From NCBI RefSeq assembly GCF_023516215.1, contig NZ_CP097349.1, positions 744,001 to 808,000 of the forward strand: a stretch of DNA of 64,000 bases, in the 5' to 3' direction. The position numbers and the translations under genes are program-made. The stretch comes from Cytobacillus pseudoceanisediminis. Its GTDB lineage: Bacteria; Bacillota; Bacilli; Bacillales; Cytobacillaceae. The notes below the pieces were generated by a model, which ran no database searches, had not been told where the DNA came from, and worked only from the letters and a program-made list of their open reading frames with translations. Shown here piece after piece: positions 9,632 through 19,550 of the stretch (positions are counted from its first letter, which is position 1; each line of letters begins with the position of its first letter).

Positions 9632-10252
9632 GTGTATAGAAATAGGGTTCAATACTATTTAAGCCAAAGACGAAAGGGCAATTTTTCCACCTTTAAAAAT
9701 GGACTGATTATCATACTCGGAGCAACACTTGTGGCTGTTTCCCTGCAATTATTCCTTGTGAAAAATTATGTTATTGATGGAGGAATTGTTGGATTGAGCA
9801 TCATCCTTTCACATGTCTTTCGTGTAGAGGTGGGTGCCTTGATCCTGCTGATGAATCTCCCATTTTTAGTGGCAGGCTTTTTCTTTTTAGGGGGAAGATT
9901 TTTGGTGTTAAGCCTGTTTGCCAGTTCAGTGCTGGCAGGGGAGACATACATATTGGCCCCATTTGAGGAAGTGACTAACCATCCGCTGCTGATCATAATT
10001 CTGGGAGGCCTCTTGCTCGGAATGGGAGTGGGCCTCATTATCCGGTTTGGAGCCTGCCTGGATGGAACAGAAGTTTTGGCGATTTTATTCAGCGAACGTT
10101 TGCCCTTAACCATCGGACAATGCATTCTTATAATGAATACCTTTATCTTTGGAAGTTCTGTATTTTTATTCGGCATTACTGAAGCCGCATACTCCCTTGC
10201 AACATTTTTTGTTGCTTATAAAACCATAGATACCATTATAATGAAGACTTAA
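9632..10252 (+). CDS. YitT-family membrane protein lacking the DUF2179 tail
   Basis: 206 residues from GTG 9632 (AGGAGATG 7 bases upstream). Five to six hydrophobic segments: about 23-45, 50-68, 72-100, 118-140 and 160-195. Family landmarks: NYVIDGGIVGLSIILSH, GACLDGTEVLAILFSER, and a closing YKTIDTI. Full YitT proteins run about 280 residues and carry a cytosolic DUF2179 domain after the last helix; this one stops four residues past YKTIDT. Either it is a natural short form or it is truncated; no DUF2179 remnant follows the stop. Function of the family is unknown. Confidence 0.8.
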   Translation: MYRNRVQYYLSQRRKGNFSTFKNGLIIILGATLVAVSLQLFLVKNYVIDGGIVGLSIILSHVFRVEVGALILLMNLPFLVAGFFFLGGRFLVLSLFASSVLAGETYILAPFEEVTNHPLLIIILGGLLLGMGVGLIIRFGACLDGTEVLAILFSERLPLTIGQCILIMNTFIFGSSVFLFGITEAAYSLATFFVAYKTIDTIIMKT

Positions 10253-10318
10253 ACATTTTCGAATAATTTGATGGGCCAGGTGCATCCTAAGTCGTAAAAA
10301 AGCTGAAGGAGATTTCCT

Positions 10319-10555
10319 GTGAATCCATACGAAATTACCAGCATGATTATTGATGATGAATTTGATGGAGAAGAATATGTCACAACTGAATTTCTCCAGG
10401 AAAATAATACTTTTAGCATAACATTTAAAAAAGCAGATCTTGAGGTGATCAACGCCTGGGTATTTAATGATGGCTCATCGCTTCCCGCGAATTTATCTGA
10501 GGAGATGATAGAGTCAATCAGAAACTCTGTGAAAAAAAGAATAGGACGAAAATAG
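10319..10555 (+). CDS. Small acidic hypothetical protein
   Basis: 78 residues from GTG 10319 behind GAAGGAGA. Predicted mixed alpha/beta, acidic N-terminus (IIDDEFDGEEY) and a basic C-terminus (NSVKKRIGRK). No signal, membrane segment or Cys pattern. It stands alone between YitT and MarR and is closed by its own terminator. Not recognised. Confidence 0.65.
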   Translation: MNPYEITSMIIDDEFDGEEYVTTEFLQENNTFSITFKKADLEVINAWVFNDGSSLPANLSEEMIESIRNSVKKRIGRK

Positions 10556-10584
10556 AGGCAGGAAATTGAACCTCTATTTTTTTT
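10551..10584 (+). terminator. Terminator of the 78-aa gene
   Basis: AATAGAGG, 12-base loop, CCTCTATT, then a T-run. The stem starts at the stop codon. Confidence 0.85.
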
Positions 10585-10612
10585 GCATAAAATAAACCCT
10601 CTCTCAAACAAT

Positions 10613-10640
10613 ACTTGTAAATACAATTGTATCTGCAAGT
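10613..10640. promoter_or_regulatory. 28-bp palindromic operator before the MarR gene
   Basis: Arms ACTTGTAAATACAA and TTGTATCTGCAAGT match at 12 of 14 positions as an inverted repeat. It ends 13 bases before the marR start, ideal for autoregulation by a dimeric MarR protein. Confidence 0.7.
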
Positions 10641-10653
10641 GAGGGGGAAAAGG

Positions 10654-11145
10654 GTGAACATTCTATTGAAACAGCAGACATTGCTTGTCATAAGGGCACT
10701 GTACTTCTGCATGGAAAAGAAGTGGGCGGAGCTTGAAAAGAAGTTTAAACTGACGCCCGCACAGCAGCATATTCTGTTTCTGCTTGGCACTCATAATCAA
10801 AAAATAACCCCGACACAAATAAGTGATCTGGGATGCTGGCATCCATCGACTGTAACTAGGCTTTTAAAGCCGTTAAAGGAAAAAGGGCTGGTCGAAATCA
10901 CGGCCAATAAAAAGCAGCTCCGCTATAAATTTGTCGCTATTTCTAAAAGCGGAAAGGAAGTATTGGATCAGATTATGGATGAGGTAAAAGAGATGGAACA
11001 ATTTCCGCTGAATTTGAGTCATTTATCCGAAAACGAGCTTATGTCTTTCCTTGAATATGGTCAGAAGATAGCAGGGGTTCAAAAAGGAGATGCCTTTAGA
11101 AAAATGCTGATTGATGCACGGGTAGAAAATTATGATTATGCATAA
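10654..11145 (+). CDS. MarR family regulator (ScoC/Hpr-like)
   Basis: 163 residues. I start at GTG 10654 (GTG-AAC-ATT) because GAGGGGGAAAAGG lies just upstream; the frame opens earlier at TTG 10627. The winged HTH is clear: LTPAQQHILFLLGT, then ITPTQISDLGCWHPSTVTRLLKPLKEKGLVEI, then a wing with KKQLRYKFVAIS. The shape resembles ScoC/Hpr of B. subtilis (HTH preceded by a long helix), though identity is not claimed. It is followed at 38 bases by a membrane protein gene, so the two are probably co-transcribed. Confidence 0.85.
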   Translation: MNILLKQQTLLVIRALYFCMEKKWAELEKKFKLTPAQQHILFLLGTHNQKITPTQISDLGCWHPSTVTRLLKPLKEKGLVEITANKKQLRYKFVAISKSGKEVLDQIMDEVKEMEQFPLNLSHLSENELMSFLEYGQKIAGVQKGDAFRKMLIDARVENYDYA

Positions 11146-11183
11146 TTCTTTTAGGCTGATGATGCATTTTGGGAGGTGATTGT

Positions 11184-11750
11184 ATGAGTTATAGCGAATA
11201 TTGGGAGCAAATATATTCACGAAGCGAAAAGATGAATGTCCTCATTTCTTCATACTGGAGAGAATATTCAGGTCTTGGAACCTGGCAGTTTTGGGCGGTT
11301 TTGGCACTAATGGTGCTGCCTCTTGTTATTGTATATCTATCAGTAGACCGGACCAGGATATTTGAGATTTTCTTTTTTGGATATACCTTGCACATTCTAT
11401 GGACGTACGCCGATAGCTTTTTGGAGAGGTACAGTTATTTTGTCCACACCTATTTTATATTGCCCATGTTTCCCTATGCCATGAATATGACAGCCTCTGC
11501 TTTGCCGGTCGGTTTCCTTCTGATCTATCAGTACTGCACGAACCGCAATAAAAGCTTTCTTCTTTACACCATTTTAGCAAGTGCGGTTTTTGCCTTTGTT
11601 TTTGCCACGGTAGAAGAATGGGCTGGTATGGTCCATTTTAACAAAGGAATGAATCAATTTTATATTTTTCTGATTGATATCGCTATTGCTTATGCAGCCT
11701 ATTTTTTAACGATGTTTGTTAAAAGAATGAGTGATAATATCAAAGGGTGA
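11184..11750 (+). CDS. Multi-pass membrane protein (CBO0543-like)
   Basis: 188 residues from ATG 11184, behind GGGAGGTGATTGT. Five or six hydrophobic segments: about 33-55, 60-80, 90-115, 125-145 and 160-180. The conserved-looking acidic pair in TVEEWAGMV sits in a loop near a helix end, as in the poorly known CBO0543 family of Firmicute membrane proteins; that assignment is tentative. It lies 38 bases after the MarR gene and ends in a strong terminator, so it is the likely target of that regulator. Confidence 0.7.
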   Translation: MSYSEYWEQIYSRSEKMNVLISSYWREYSGLGTWQFWAVLALMVLPLVIVYLSVDRTRIFEIFFFGYTLHILWTYADSFLERYSYFVHTYFILPMFPYAMNMTASALPVGFLLIYQYCTNRNKSFLLYTILASAVFAFVFATVEEWAGMVHFNKGMNQFYIFLIDIAIAYAAYFLTMFVKRMSDNIKG

Positions 11751-11754
11751 AAAG

Positions 11755-11794
11755 CAACTAGCCTCCCATCTGCTTAGAGATGGGAGGCTAGTTG
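11755..11794. terminator. Bidirectional terminator with 16-bp perfect stem
   Basis: CAACTAGCCTCCCATC pairs without mismatch with GATGGGAGGCTAGTTG around an 8-base loop. It abuts the stop codon of the convergent deaminase gene. Confidence 0.85.
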
Positions 11795-12247
11795 TTAAAC
11801 GTTCTCTTTCCAAAGCTTCATTGGATTGTCTTGATCCTCCTGCAATGGCATTTGCACCAATTTGAGTTCCCTGTCATCTCTTGCGTTTTTCAAATCTTCA
11901 TAAATCATTTTAGACTTGCCTAAGCCTGCATGAAAAGCGTCGTCTACTGATTGGCAATAGTATACCTTATCGATGCCAGCGAAATACATGGCAGTTAAAC
12001 ACATCGGGCAAGGTTCCCCGCTTGCATACATCGTAAAGCCGGCTAAATCATTCGTTTGAAACTGCTCCTGTGCCCGCCGGATAGCAAGCAGTTCCGCATG
12101 ACCGCTGACATCATGCTTTTTATGCAATTCATTCACTCCTTCAGCAATGATGTCCTGTTCTTTCACCAGAACTGCACCGAAGGGCTGGCCGCCGTCTTTT
12201 ACATTATTAATGGCCAGTTCTATAGCCCGTTTCATGAAGTGATCCAT
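11795..12247 (-). CDS. Nucleoside/guanine deaminase (CDA fold)
   Basis: 150 residues. Zinc site of the cytidine deaminase superfamily: H-A-E (SGHAELLAIRRA) and P-C-x-x-C (EPCPMCLTAMYF), with GGQPFGAVLV at the substrate pocket. Length and order match guanine deaminase GuaD and tRNA-adenosine deaminase relatives; the C-terminal region (DAFHAGLGKSKMIYEDL) is closer to free-nucleobase deaminases than to TadA. Reaction: hydrolytic deamination releasing ammonia in the cytoplasm. Substrate (guanine, or another base) is not settled by sequence. Monocistronic, with a promoter in the divergent region shared with the GntR gene. Confidence 0.85.
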   Translation of the reverse strand: MDHFMKRAIELAINNVKDGGQPFGAVLVKEQDIIAEGVNELHKKHDVSGHAELLAIRRAQEQFQTNDLAGFTMYASGEPCPMCLTAMYFAGIDKVYYCQSVDDAFHAGLGKSKMIYEDLKNARDDRELKLVQMPLQEDQDNPMKLWKENV

Positions 12248-12411
12248 TATTAATCATCCTTTTTCAATTAATTGACTCTAATTAAATTAATATCATTTTT
12301 TCGTTGGTTATCCAAATAATCTGCTGACTTTACAGCCTGGCAATAGCAAAATTTTCAAATTCGCGCATCAGCATCTGCTGTAAAAGGATGGATATTCATT
12401 CAGGTAATCTA

Positions 12412-12425
12412 TATAATTAATTATA
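12412..12425. promoter_or_regulatory. AT-rich palindrome upstream of the GntR gene
   Basis: TATAATTAATTATA is a perfect 14-bp palindrome, 35 bases before the GntR start. It can be a -10 element, an operator, or chance in AT-rich DNA. Confidence 0.35.
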
Positions 12426-12459
12426 CATTTTACAGAAAAATAATAAGGAGGCATCCATT

Positions 12460-13184
12460 ATGACAGAGTTAGATTCCAATAGTCCTATTCCGCTTCACAT
12501 ACAGCTAAAGAATGAGCTGCAGGAGTTAATAGACAATCGTTCTTTCAATGAAAAAATACCAAGTGAAAGAGAGTTGATGGATACCTATAAAGTGAGCAGA
12601 AGCACTGTGAGAGAAGCGGTTTCCCATTTAGTAAACGAAGGTGTGCTAAAGAAAGTCCACGGAAAAGGCACTTTTATATCAAAAAAACCGATTGAGGAGT
12701 GGCTTGGGAATATTACCAGTACAACAGAAGTGATAAAAAAATGGGTATGAAGCCGGATGCAAAATTATTGGATAATGGCATCGTTGTTCCGGCAAAAGAA
12801 ATTGTGGAAGCCAGCGGACTTACAGAGGCATACTTTATAAAGCGAATTCGCTATGCTAACGATAAGCCATTGGCCCTTGAAAGTCAGTATTACCCTATTG
12901 AAATTGGTGAAAGCCTCGCCCAATATGATATTGAAAAGGGAACACTGTATGATCTGCTTGAGCAGAGTCTGAACTTAAAGTTTGCAGAAGCCGAACAGAT
13001 GATTACAAGCACTTATTTATCTAAAGAAGAAGCCGATTTGCTTGGTGTTCCATGTTCCTTAAGTGTGCTTCACATTGAACGGTTATTATCAGACATTAAT
13101 GGAAACTTAATAGAATATTATTCTGCTTATTTTCGTTCGGATATGTACTCATTTAGAATAAAACTATCAAAGAATTCTAGTTAA
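12460..13184 (+). CDS. GntR/HutC-family regulator of the taurine island (frameshift in A7)
   Basis: About 241 residues when one A is restored at 12735-12741. N-terminal wHTH: IPLHIQLKNELQELID, then KIPSERELMDTYKVSRSTVREAVSHLVNEGVLKKVHGKGTF in short form is the GntR signature. The UTRA effector domain follows in the next frame (FIKRIRYANDKPLALESQYYP through YYSAYFRSDMYSFRIKL). The break falls where I-K-K-M-G-M is expected and seven A replace eight. It precedes ald by 192 bases on the same strand and is the obvious local regulator; the UTRA pocket should bind taurine or a downstream metabolite (inference). Confidence 0.8.
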
Positions 13185-13253
13185 ATACAGTGTTATGCAA
13201 TTTTGCAATGATACCTATTGATAATTCCGATAATATAAAATTTTTAGAAAATA

Positions 13254-13282
13254 TTGAAAAGAAGTAATGGTTGTGTTTTAAT
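13254..13282 (+). promoter_or_regulatory. Promoter candidate of the ald-tpa-xsc operon
   Basis: TTGAAA (13254-13259), 17-base spacer, TTTAAT (13277-13282). Confidence 0.5.
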
Positions 13283-13321
13283 TACAACTGAGGCTAGTTA
13301 TACAACAACTGGTACGGACGA

Positions 13322-13333
13322 CATGACGTCATG
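13322..13333. promoter_or_regulatory. Perfect palindrome upstream of ald, candidate operator
   Basis: CATGACGTCATG, 12 bp, lies 39 bases downstream of the candidate -10 and 43 bases before the ald start. Position fits a repressor site for the GntR protein. Confidence 0.5.
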
Positions 13334-13376
13334 ATGTGATGAATACTATTTTTATTTTGCAGGATGGAGTGATGAC

Positions 13377-14510
13377 ATGATTATAGGTGTGCCAAAGGAA
13401 GTAAAGAATAATGAAAATCGGGTTTCCGTTGTACCGGCAAGTGTTTCTGCGTTTGCAGATGCCGGCCATACAGTCCTGATTGAGAAAGGTGCAGGTGCAG
13501 GATGCGGGATCTCTGACCAGGAATATGAAAAAGCAGGTGCAGCAGTTGTTTCAAGTGCAGAAGAGGCCTGGTCTGCGGATATGGTCATGAAGGTTAAGGA
13601 GCCGCAGCCTGATGAATACCAATATTTTCGAAAAGGATTGATTCTCTTTACCTATTTGCATCTGGCTGCCGAACCTGAATTGACAAAGGCTTTGCTCGAA
13701 AAAGAAGTTACCTCGGTTGCTTATGAAACCATTCAGCTGGATAACAGATCATTGCCTCTCCTTACTCCTATGAGCGAAGTTGCGGGCAGGATGTCTGTCC
13801 AGCTTGGAGCCCAATTTCTTGAAAAGATTCATGGCGGGAAAGGAGTCCTTTTAGGCGGAGTTCCCGGTGTGAAGCCAGGAAAAGTGGTGATTATCGGCGG
13901 TGGAGTGGTTGGGACGAATGCCGCAAAAATGGCAGTTGGCCTCGGTGCAGAAGTTAGCATCATTGACATAAGTGCTGAAAGACTCCGCCAGCTGGACGAT
14001 CTTTTTTCCGGCAGGGTAAGGACGGTCATGTCAAATCCGTTCAATATCGCCCAGGAAGTAAAACATGCCGATTTAGTGATAGGGGCTGTTCTCATCCCCG
14101 GTGCAAAAGCACCTCAGTTAGTAACCGAAGAAATGGTTAGGCAAATGGAAAAGAATTCGGTCATTATTGATGTTGCCATTGATCAGGGCGGTTCAATTGA
14201 AACCATCGATCATATTACCTCACACGATTCTCCAACATATGTAAAGCATGGTGTTTTGCATTATGCGGTTCCAAACATTCCGGGCGCTGTAGCAAGAACT
14301 TCCACTTATGCCCTCGCTAATACTACAGCACCATATGCCTTAATGCTCGCTAATACAGGGATTGAAAATTCTATTGTTAAGTATCCTTTTCTTGAAAAAG
14401 GGGTCAATACCATGAATGGAAAGGTCACTCATCAGAGAGTTGCAGAGGCGCATAACTACCCTTATACATCCACCCATGAGTTAATAAACAAAATTCCAGC
14501 CGCAACATGA
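13377..14510 (+). CDS. ald: Alanine dehydrogenase
   Basis: 377 residues, the standard Ald length. N-terminus [20 protein letters not shown] is diagnostic (Lys and Arg of the pyruvate site). VEKGAG-type loop, [11 protein letters not shown] (catalytic Lys), TYLHLAAEP, then the NAD Rossmann motif [20 protein letters not shown] near residue 168, and [13 protein letters not shown]. Reaction: L-alanine + NAD+ + H2O to pyruvate + NH4+ + NADH. In taurine dissimilation it regenerates the pyruvate consumed by the adjacent aminotransferase and releases the amino nitrogen, which is why it sits here instead of alone. The start follows AGGATGGAGTG. Confidence 0.95.
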   Translation: MIIGVPKEVKNNENRVSVVPASVSAFADAGHTVLIEKGAGAGCGISDQEYEKAGAAVVSSAEEAWSADMVMKVKEPQPDEYQYFRKGLILFTYLHLAAEPELTKALLEKEVTSVAYETIQLDNRSLPLLTPMSEVAGRMSVQLGAQFLEKIHGGKGVLLGGVPGVKPGKVVIIGGGVVGTNAAKMAVGLGAEVSIIDISAERLRQLDDLFSGRVRTVMSNPFNIAQEVKHADLVIGAVLIPGAKAPQLVTEEMVRQMEKNSVIIDVAIDQGGSIETIDHITSHDSPTYVKHGVLHYAVPNIPGAVARTSTYALANTTAPYALMLANTGIENSIVKYPFLEKGVNTMNGKVTHQRVAEAHNYPYTSTHELINKIPAAT

Positions 14511-14573
14511 TTCCCCATTAGAAGAGACACAATGCATACCTGAATCTTTACTAAATAGAAGGAGGCAAGCAAT

Positions 14574-15934
14574 ATGTCTACAGTAGAACTGAATGATAAC
14601 AAAAAGTTAACTGATCAGGATCAGGAACACTTATGGCATGCGATGAGCCGGCATACAGAAGGAAGCAGTCCGATGATAGCCAAATCAGGTGAAGGCTCAT
14701 GGTTTACTGATATGGATGGCAATCGATATTTGGATGGTGTTTCCGGTCTTTGGTGTCTGAATCTGGGACACGGACGGAAAGAAATTGCAGAGGCCGCAGC
14801 AGAGCAAATGATGCAGCTGTCGTATTTCCCTCTCACATTAAGTCATGCGCCAGCCATTAAGTTATCTGCCAAAATTAGTGAATTGCTGGGGGATTCCTAT
14901 AAAACATTTTTCTCAAATAGCGGTTCCGAAGCAAATGAAACCGCATTCAAAATAGCGAGGCAATACCATAATCAGAATGGCAATCCGGGTAAATATAAAT
15001 TTATTTCGCGCTACCGTGCCTATCATGGTTCAACTTTAGGTGCATTAAGTGCTACTGCACAGGCCAACAGGAGAGTGAAATACGATCCTGGCATGCCGGG
15101 ATTCCTGCATGTTCCGCCTCCTTACAGCTATCGCTGTCCATTTGGCGAAGATGTGAAGGATTGCGATAAAGTCGCAGCTGATATGATTGACCAGGTCATC
15201 CAATGGGAAGGGTCCGAAACCGTTGCTGCGGTCATAATGGAGCCATTCATTTCAGGCGGGGGAGTTATTATCCCATCTCCTGAATATCTGCAGAGAGTGG
15301 CACAAATCTGCAAAAAACATGATGTCCTCCTGATAATGGATGAGGTTGTATCCGGATTCGGGCGAACGGGTAAAATGTTTGGATTTATGCATTCGGCGGG
15401 GTTCAGCCTGATATCGTAACGATGGCAAAAGGGTTGACAAGCGGCTATCTCCCGCTTGGTGCTACGGCAGTGCATTCCAGAATTTATGAGAAATTTAAAG
15501 AGCAAGGTACAGATAACCATTTCCGCCATGTCTCAACATATGGCGGACATCCGGTAAGCTGTGCGGTTGCATTGAAAAATATCGAAATAATCGAAAGAGA
15601 GAATATTGTCAGCAGGGTAGAGATTCTGGGTGAAAGCATTTTAGGCAGCTTAAAAGATTTGCAGACTCATAAAAATGTAGGCGAAGTCAGAAGCGCCGGT
15701 TTCTTGTATGGAATTGAAATGGTTGAAAATAAGGAAACAAAGCAGCCGGCATCAGATCAATTAATGGCAAAGATCATTGCACTATGTAAAGAAAAAGGCC
15801 TGATCATTGGCAGAAATGGGGATACAGTGCCTGGTTTCAATAATGTCCTTATTATAGCTCCGCCACTTTCATCTACAGAAGAAGATTTAAAATTCGTTGT
15901 CAGGACGGTCGAAAGTGCATTTAAGGAGATTTAG
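14574..15934 (+). CDS. tpa: Taurine:pyruvate aminotransferase (frameshift in G4)
   Basis: About 453 residues if one G is added at 15398-15401. Class III PLP aminotransferase: YLDGVSGLWCLNLGH, SNSGSEANETAFKIAR (phosphate site), RYRAYHGSTLGALSAT, and the Asp of IMDEVVSGFGRTG, all in the first frame; the second frame resumes with the PLP lysine, VTMAKGLTSGYLPLGA, and STYGGHPVSCA. YRCPFG near residue 187 is typical of Tpa. Reaction: taurine + pyruvate to sulfoacetaldehyde + L-alanine. The neighbours ald and xsc make this specificity much more likely than a generic omega-aminotransferase. Start ATG 14574 follows GAAGGAGG. Confidence 0.88.
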
Positions 15935-16027
15935 ACAAAAAGTTGTATCTGGATGAGAGCTCTTTTTTACAGGGCTTCTATCCATTTAAATATATGGAAC
16001 TTTTAAAACCGGAAAGGAGTGCTCGTA

Positions 16028-17797
16028 ATGGCAAAAGCAGAAAAAGAATTAGCAGAAATCAAAACAAAAAAGGTGAAAATGACACCAAGTGAGGCTATTG
16101 TAGAAACTTTGGTCAAGGAAGGTGTCACACATATTTCCGGGATTTTGGGATCGGCATTTATGGATCTATTAGACTTGCTTCCAACTGCCGGGATCCGCTT
16201 CATCGGTGTGCGGCATGAGCAAAGCGCTGCCCACATGGAAGATGCCTATACTCGAGTTAGCGGAATTGCAGGAGTAGTGATTGGCCAAAATGGGCCAGGA
16301 ATCACCAATATGGTAACATCTGTTGCCGCTGCGAATCAGGCACACACCCCTATGGTCGTTATTTCTCCATCAGCGGGAACACCTACAGTCGGATGGGACG
16401 GTTTCCAGGAGTGTGATCAGGTTTCAGTTTTTAAAGCAATTACAAAGGAAACCGTTCGGGTCACACATCCGGGGCGTGTGGCAGATTGCCTGAGGACTGC
16501 CTTTAGAATCGCTTACGCAGAGAGAGGTCCAGTGCTCTTTGATATTCCGCGGGACTATTTTTATGGGGAAGTAGAAGATGTCATTCTTGAACCGCATCAA
16601 TATCGTGTTGATAATAGGGGCTGCGGATCATTAGAGCAGATTGATCAGGCTGTGGATTTGATTGCTTCTGCCAAGAACCCAGTCATCATTTCCGGCAGGG
16701 GAGTAGTGGATTCAGATGGAATAGAGGCAGTGAAGGAAATTGCCGATCACTTAACGATTCCTGTAGCTGTTTCATATATGCATAATGATGCTTTCCCGGC
16801 AAATGAACCTTTAGCGGTAGGACCTATTGGATATATGGGGTCAAAAGCAGCTATGAACACATTAAAGGATGCAGATGTGGTGCTGGCTATCGGTACTAGA
16901 TTATCTGTATTTGGAACATTGCCATGCTATGACATTGATTATTTTCCGAAAAACGCAAAGATTATCCAAATTGATATCAATCCACGCAATATCGCCAGGA
17001 CCCATCCAGTAGAAATTGGGATCATTGGAGATGCAAAAGCAGCTTCTGTTGAAATCGCAAAACGGCTAAAAGAAAAAGTACCAAGTAAGCAATTCAATTC
17101 TGAAAGAATGGCAAGAGTCACAAATGAAAAAGAGCAATGGGAAAAAGAACTTGTGGATCTGGCCATGGTGGAAGGAAATCCAATCAATCCGCGCAGGGCG
17201 CTCCTGGAGCTTACTAAGGTCCTTCCGGAAAACGCGATTGTTACTACAGATATCGGGAATGTATCTTCTACCGCAAATGCCTATTTAAAATTCAATTCCG
17301 GCCGCCAGCATGTGGCAGCCTTAACATTTGGGAATACAGGCTTTGCCTATCCTTCAGCATTAGGCGCTAAGCTTGCAAATCCGAATAGCCCTGTAGTGGC
17401 CATCGTAGGGGATGGCGCATGGGGAATGAGCCTGCATGAAGTAAGTACGGCTGTAGAGGAAAACATTCCAGTAGTGGCATGTGTTTTTAATAACAATGCC
17501 TGGTGTGCAGAAAAGAAGAACCAAGTAGATTTCTATAATAATCGCTTTGTAGGAGCAGATATCCAGAATCCCGACTTTGCAGAGGTAGCAAGGTCCATGG
17601 GGGCACAAGGAATTAGTGTAGATAAACCTGAGGATGTAGGGCCAGCCATTCTCCAGGCTATAAAATCCAATAAACCGACAGTCATTGATATTCAGGTGGA
17701 TGGCACGCAATTGGCACCTCCATTCCGCAAAGATGCGTTAAAGATGCCGACTCGCCTTCTGCCGAAATATGCTCACCTGGATCATAAAAACTGGTAG
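16028..17797 (+). CDS. xsc: Sulfoacetaldehyde acetyltransferase
   Basis: 589 residues from ATG 16028 (AAAGGAGT 8 bases upstream). ThDP enzyme of the acetolactate-synthase fold: N-terminal pyrimidine domain with the cofactor Glu in [33 protein letters not shown]; central domain from about residue 200; C-terminal PP domain with the ThDP motif [12 protein letters not shown] ... [19 protein letters not shown] and NAWCAEK are hallmarks of Xsc over acetolactate synthase. Reaction: sulfoacetaldehyde + phosphate to acetyl phosphate + sulfite. The sulfite formed needs export or oxidation; a YeiH-type exporter lies 7 kb downstream. Closed by a terminator, so ald-tpa-xsc is likely one transcript. Confidence 0.93.
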   Translation: MAKAEKELAEIKTKKVKMTPSEAIVETLVKEGVTHISGILGSAFMDLLDLLPTAGIRFIGVRHEQSAAHMEDAYTRVSGIAGVVIGQNGPGITNMVTSVAAANQAHTPMVVISPSAGTPTVGWDGFQECDQVSVFKAITKETVRVTHPGRVADCLRTAFRIAYAERGPVLFDIPRDYFYGEVEDVILEPHQYRVDNRGCGSLEQIDQAVDLIASAKNPVIISGRGVVDSDGIEAVKEIADHLTIPVAVSYMHNDAFPANEPLAVGPIGYMGSKAAMNTLKDADVVLAIGTRLSVFGTLPCYDIDYFPKNAKIIQIDINPRNIARTHPVEIGIIGDAKAASVEIAKRLKEKVPSKQFNSERMARVTNEKEQWEKELVDLAMVEGNPINPRRALLELTKVLPENAIVTTDIGNVSSTANAYLKFNSGRQHVAALTFGNTGFAYPSALGAKLANPNSPVVAIVGDGAWGMSLHEVSTAVEENIPVVACVFNNNAWCAEKKNQVDFYNNRFVGADIQNPDFAEVARSMGAQGISVDKPEDVGPAILQAIKSNKPTVIDIQVDGTQLAPPFRKDALKMPTRLLPKYAHLDHKNW

Positions 17798-17805
17798 GTA
17801 AAATG

Positions 17806-17843
17806 GAAGGAGCTTAATAGATTTTTGATTAAGCTCCTTTTTA
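17806..17843 (+). terminator. Terminator of the ald-tpa-xsc operon
   Basis: AAGGAGCTTAAT pairs perfectly with ATTAAGCTCCTT over a 9-base loop and runs into TTTTT. Confidence 0.9.
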
Positions 17844-17909
17844 AAGGAAAGCTTACGAGTTTGAAGAGATCGTTATTATGCTGATGTTAGAAAGTTCCTA
17901 TGACGCGGA

Positions 17910-18005
17910 CTGACCGATATATTAGAAAAGATGGCCGATTAAAATAAAAAATGACCGATAAATCCTAAATCTGACCTATAATCATAGGGAAGTGACCAAT
18001 ATAGT
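17910..18005. repeat. Degenerate ~20.5-bp tandem repeat (TGACCGATA family, plus-oriented)
   Basis: Five units beginning TGACCGATA, TGGCCGATT, TGACCGATA, TGACCTATA and TGACCAATA follow each other at 21, 20, 20 and 21 bases. The rest of each unit is AT-rich and not conserved. The same core, inverted, appears at 61986-62062. It lies between xsc and the symporter gene; no ORF. Confidence 0.7.
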
Positions 18006-18074
18006 GGAATCCAAATAAAAGATATTACTGTCAATAATTTACAGAATATTAAGAAAAAATAAAGGGGGCAGTCG

Positions 18075-19534
18075 ATGGGCTGGTATTTTGGATACATTTT
18101 GGCGTATTTCATATTCATGTTTGCAATTGGAATCTATTATTTTACAAAAATAAAAACCTCAGACAGTTATTTAATTGCAGGCTGGAATATGGGTTTTTGG
18201 AATATTGTCGGCACAATCATCAGCACGAATTGCGGCGCTGCTGTTTTTATTGGCTGGATTGGAATGGGATTCACAATGGGCGTATCGGGATTTTTAAATT
18301 TGCTTTACCAGCCATGCTTGTCAGTATGCTCTTGATCTTCTTCTTTAGCCGTCCATTAAGAAGACAGAGATTATATACACTGGCGGACCTATTTAGTGAA
18401 AGATTTGGATCAAAAACCGGTATCATTCCATCAGTGTTATCTGCTTTCATTTACTCAGTACCCACTACTGCCCTGCAGATTGTAGGGATGAGTACCGTAT
18501 TCAGCATTGCTTTTAATATGAATGTGAAAACTGGAATTGTGCTGTCTTTTATTTTGATTCTCGGCTTTACGATTTTGGGCGGCTTAGTAGCGACAATTGT
18601 AACGGATGCCATTCAAAGCGTAATTCTGATTGCAGGGATTGTTATGCTTGCATATGCCGCCTTGCAATTTGGCGGAGGAATGGAACACATTCTCAGTAAC
18701 ACGCCGAGAGATTTTTTGACTCCGCTTGGTGCGAATGGCCTTGGGGATGTACTGCTTTTTGCTCTTTCTGTGGCTCCGTTCTACTTGGTCTGGCAATCTA
18801 CATGGCAGCGTATCTTTGCTTCTAAGACAGAAGATATCGCCATTAAAGCAGGCTTAACCGGTTATGCCATTACTTTATGTATTTCTGTGCTTCCTTATAG
18901 TATAGGAATTATGGCAAGGCAATTTGTGCCAGCCGATATTCACCCAGATTTAATTTTCTCCTATGTAACCGTGGAAATGCTTCCTCCGTATATTGGCGGC
19001 ATTATTCTGATCGGACTCCTATCAGCACTTATGACAGGTGCAGACTCCTTCATTTTACAGGGAAGCTCTAATATTACTCAGGATTTGTATCACCGGCTAT
19101 TAAATCCCAATGCAACAGAAAAGCAAATGATGTTTGTTTCCCGCTTGAGTGTAGTGATTATATCGGTATTATCACTGGCAGTTGCCTTTGCATTAACAGA
19201 TATAGTCAGTATGTATCAATGGGCACTCAGGCTGTCAGCAACCACTCTGGTGTTTCCGTTTCTGGCTATTATGTTTTGGAAAAGGACAACCAACACCGCT
19301 GTCATTTCCAGCATGCTTCTTGCTTGTTTCACGACCATTCTATGGCCTCTTCTCCATACAGGAATAGATCAGACCATACCTGGCTTTATCATCTCTTTTT
19401 GTTCGCTTGTCATAATTAGTCTCTGGACAAAACATTCATCATCAGAAAATGTAATAGCTGTTTACTGGGAAGACCTTCCTTCAGCAAATAGAAAGATAGA
19501 CGCTATCGATTCAGCAGAAAACAAAGCTGTCTAA
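18075..19534 (+). CDS. Sodium:solute symporter family transporter (frameshift in T5)
   Basis: About 486 residues and 12-13 membrane segments once one T is added at 18291-18295. First frame: MGWYFGYILAYFIFMFAIGIY then SDSYLIAGWNMGFWNIVGT (SSS loop DxYLxAGR-like) and ISTNCGAAVFIGWIGMGF. Second frame resumes at FKFALPAML, then RRQRLYTLADLFSERFG (SSS motif), and LMTGADSFILQGSSNITQDLY (the SSS signature region with the sodium-site serines). It sits directly between xsc and an amidohydrolase, so it probably imports taurine or its N-substituted precursor. Start ATG 18075 follows AAGGGGGC. Confidence 0.85.
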
Positions 19535-19550
19535 ATAAGGAGGGATAAGG

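Noticed and set aside
15399..15420. Natural two-subunit aminotransferase
   Set aside because: The two halves join in mid-domain at a G run and the PLP lysine lies in the second half; a frameshift is the simpler reading.
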